NCBI GenBank assembly: GCA_900547285.1
Contig: URGF01000014.1
Location: 1 to 23,482 of the forward strand
Reading direction: 5' to 3'
Source of the DNA: an uncultured Collinsella sp.
GTDB lineage: Bacteria; Actinomycetota; Coriobacteriia; Coriobacteriales; Coriobacteriaceae
Length of the DNA: 23,482 nt
The translations under genes were made by a program, and so were the position numbers. Positions 22,324 to 23,482 of this stretch are shown here, one piece after another; positions within the stretch are counted from its first letter, which is position 1; every line of letters starts with the position of its first letter. Below the pieces are notes generated by a model. The model was not told where the DNA came from, made no database searches, and saw only the letters and a list, made by a program, of their open reading frames with translations.

Positions 22324-23482
22324 GTGGTGTAAGAGCGTCCCGAGGTCCGTCGCTGCAAGTCCCGATGTTACTCCTTCTTGAGACCGCGCCTCTCGACTAT
22401 CTCGTCCACTATCTCCCTGGCGCGCCGCCCGAGCGCGCGGCGCCTCCCCTCTGTCGGGGCCGGCCTGTCCGCGGGCTCGGCGAAGCCCTCGGCGGCCGAG
22501 GCCTCGGAGAACACGCGCTGCTGGGACCACTGTCCCTCGGTCTCCATGAGGCTCGCGCACGTCAGGCGCAGCATCGACTCCCTCGAGGGGAAGGACTGCA
22601 CGACCCTGTAGCGGCGCTTGATCTCGCGGTTGGCGCGCTCCTGGACGTTGTTGGTGCGGAGCTTGGCCCAGTGCGCCCTGGGGAAGGCCGTGAACGCCAG
22701 CGCGGAGTCCTCGGCCTGCTCGAAGACCTCGCCGGCCCTGGCGGACACCGACGCCACCCAGGGCGCCGCCTCGGCCCACACGCAGCGCGCGAGGTCGGGG
22801 TCGTCCTGGTAGACCGCGGCGTGCACGAGGTCCCTGACGGCCGCCTTGGAGTCCTCGGGCCTGCCCGAGCAGGCGCTCTGGAGGTTGCGCTGCAGGTGCG
22901 TCACGCAGCGCTGCCAGGCGCAGCCCTGGAACAGGCGCGAGACGGCGGCCACGAGCCCGGCGTGGCTGTCGGAGACCACGAGGCGAACGCCGGCCAGCCC
23001 GCGCTCGCGCAGCCCGCCGAGGAATGCCGCCCAGGAGTCCTCGCTCTCGGTGTCGACCACGTCGCAGCCCAGGAAGTGCTTGCGCCCGTCGGCGCCCAGC
23101 CCGATCGCGGTCACGACGCCCTGCGAGACGACCGACGAGCCGACCCTGCAGCTCATGTAGGTAGCGTCGAGCCACAGGTAGCAGCACGGCGTGCCCGACA
23201 GGTCGCGGCGGCGGAACTCCGCCACCTCGGCGTCGAGGTCGGAGCAGAGGCTCGAGACCTCCGAGCTCGACAGCGAGGATATGCCCAGCTTGGACGCCAC
23301 GCGCTCGACCTTGCGGGTGGACACGCCGCATACGTACATCTCCTGCACGATGGCGGCCACCGAGGTGTCGACGCGCGACCATCGCGCGAGCATGCCCTCG
23401 GGGTAGTAGGTGCCGTGCCTGAGCTTGGGTATCTCGAGCTCCACGTCGCCCACGGCGGTCTTGAGCGACCTGGGGCGGTAGC
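22324..23482 (-). mobile_element. IS256-family insertion sequence, one end (partial)
   Basis: The element carries an IS256-type transposase and is cut by the right edge of the window. The base composition changes sharply near 22300-22370: coaE and the AT-rich gap before it give way to strongly GC-rich sequence. The boundary is set at about 22324 from the GGTGTAAGAGC-like sequence (22325-22335), which resembles IS256-type terminal repeats, but the partner end is outside the window, so neither inverted repeats nor a target duplication can be checked. Treat the boundary as uncertain by some tens of bases. Confidence 0.65.
22368..23482 (-). CDS. IS256-family transposase, N-terminus cut by window edge
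   Basis: A DDE transposase that moves the insertion sequence. The 361-residue stretch from the GTG at 23453 is not the true start: reading on upstream gives YRPRSLKTA, then VGDVELEIPKLRHGTYYP, the normal IS256 sequence, so the gene runs past the right edge. The catalytic residues, counting from that GTG, are Asp96 (LWLDATYM), Asp162 (VVSDSHAGL) and Glu272 (TNNVQERANREIKRR). The family motif QRCVTHLQRN is also present (181-190). No stop or frameshift is seen, so it may be active. It reads in the same direction as coaE and ends 143 nt before it. Confidence 0.93.
   Translation of the reverse strand, partial: YRPRSLKTAVGDVELEIPKLRHGTYYPEGMLARWSRVDTSVAAIVQEMYVCGVSTRKVERVASKLGISSLSSSEVSSLCSDLDAEVAEFRRRDLSGTPCCYLWLDATYMSCRVGSSVVSQGVVTAIGLGADGRKHFLGCDVVDTESEDSWAAFLGGLRERGLAGVRLVVSDSHAGLVAAVSRLFQGCAWQRCVTHLQRNLQSACSGRPEDSKAAVRDLVHAAVYQDDPDLARCVWAEAAPWVASVSARAGEVFEQAEDSALAFTAFPRAHWAKLRTNNVQERANREIKRRYRVVQSFPSRESMLRLTCASLMETEGQWSQQRVFSEASAAEGFAEPADRPAPTEGRRRALGRRAREIVDEIVERRGLKKE

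Noticed and set aside
22330..22362. Repeated CGGGAC near the transposase end, considered as a terminator
   Set aside because: The copies are direct repeats, not inverted, so no hairpin forms.
22225..23382. Long upstream extension of the coaE frame through the insertion sequence
   Set aside because: The region is the transposase gene in another frame. The extension translates as Arg/Gly/Ala-rich sequence, and coaE has its own ribosome site and ATG at 22224.

Overview
The window looks like chromosomal DNA from a moderately high-GC Gram-positive bacterium, most likely an actinobacterium of the class Coriobacteriia (Collinsella or a close relative is my best guess). The reasons are the codon use (strong G/C third positions, so nearly every gene has a long antisense shadow frame), frequent GTG starts with strong AGGAGG-like ribosome sites, tightly abutting genes, a Tat-type lipoprotein binding protein, and the actinobacterial habit of keeping coaE, uvrB, uvrA and uvrC near each other. 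The genus is inferred, not proven.

Layout. (1) 1-4824, minus strand: a family-5 peptide ABC transporter read in the order binding lipoprotein (oppA-like), permease (dppB-like), a permease-ATPase fusion (dppC+dppD in one chain), and the first 25 codons of a second ATPase (dppF-like) that runs off the left edge. Two hairpins sit between the binding protein and the permease. (2) 4825-5189: a 365-bp gene-free stretch with nested inverted repeats and candidate promoters for the transporter, plus the probable terminator of uvrC. (3) 5190-9323, minus strand: ybaK, murJ and uvrC, separated by 0-3 nt. (4) 9456-12335, minus strand: uvrA, with a LexA-box-like sequence over its candidate promoter. (5) 12529-18651, plus strand: an LTA-synthase-type membrane sulfatase-fold enzyme, an Mrp/NBP35 P-loop ATPase, an HI0933-type flavoprotein abutting it, and a second, unrelated FAD-dependent dehydrogenase-like protein. 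(6) 18717-22224, minus strand: coaE, a small lytic transglycosylase overlapping it by 8 nt, then uvrB; uvrB and the plus-strand block converge on a strong bidirectional terminator. (7) About 22324-23482: one end of an IS256-family insertion sequence, more GC-rich than its surroundings, lying just upstream of coaE and cut by the right edge.

How it fits together. All three subunits of UvrABC nucleotide excision repair lie within 16 kb in three transcription units, with a plus-strand block of envelope and redox genes between uvrA and uvrB. Cell-wall genes (murJ, the transglycosylase, the LTA-synthase-like enzyme) are interleaved with them. Most genes are housekeeping. The less ordinary points are the permease-ATPase fusion, the potential three-way-junction leader of the peptide transporter, the altered cysteine set of UvrC, the possible LexA site at uvrA, and a perfect -10 box placed just before a terminator-like hairpin in front of the second flavoprotein. 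I found no CRISPR array, tRNA, rRNA, phage or defence system, and nothing that I would call a clearly new system.
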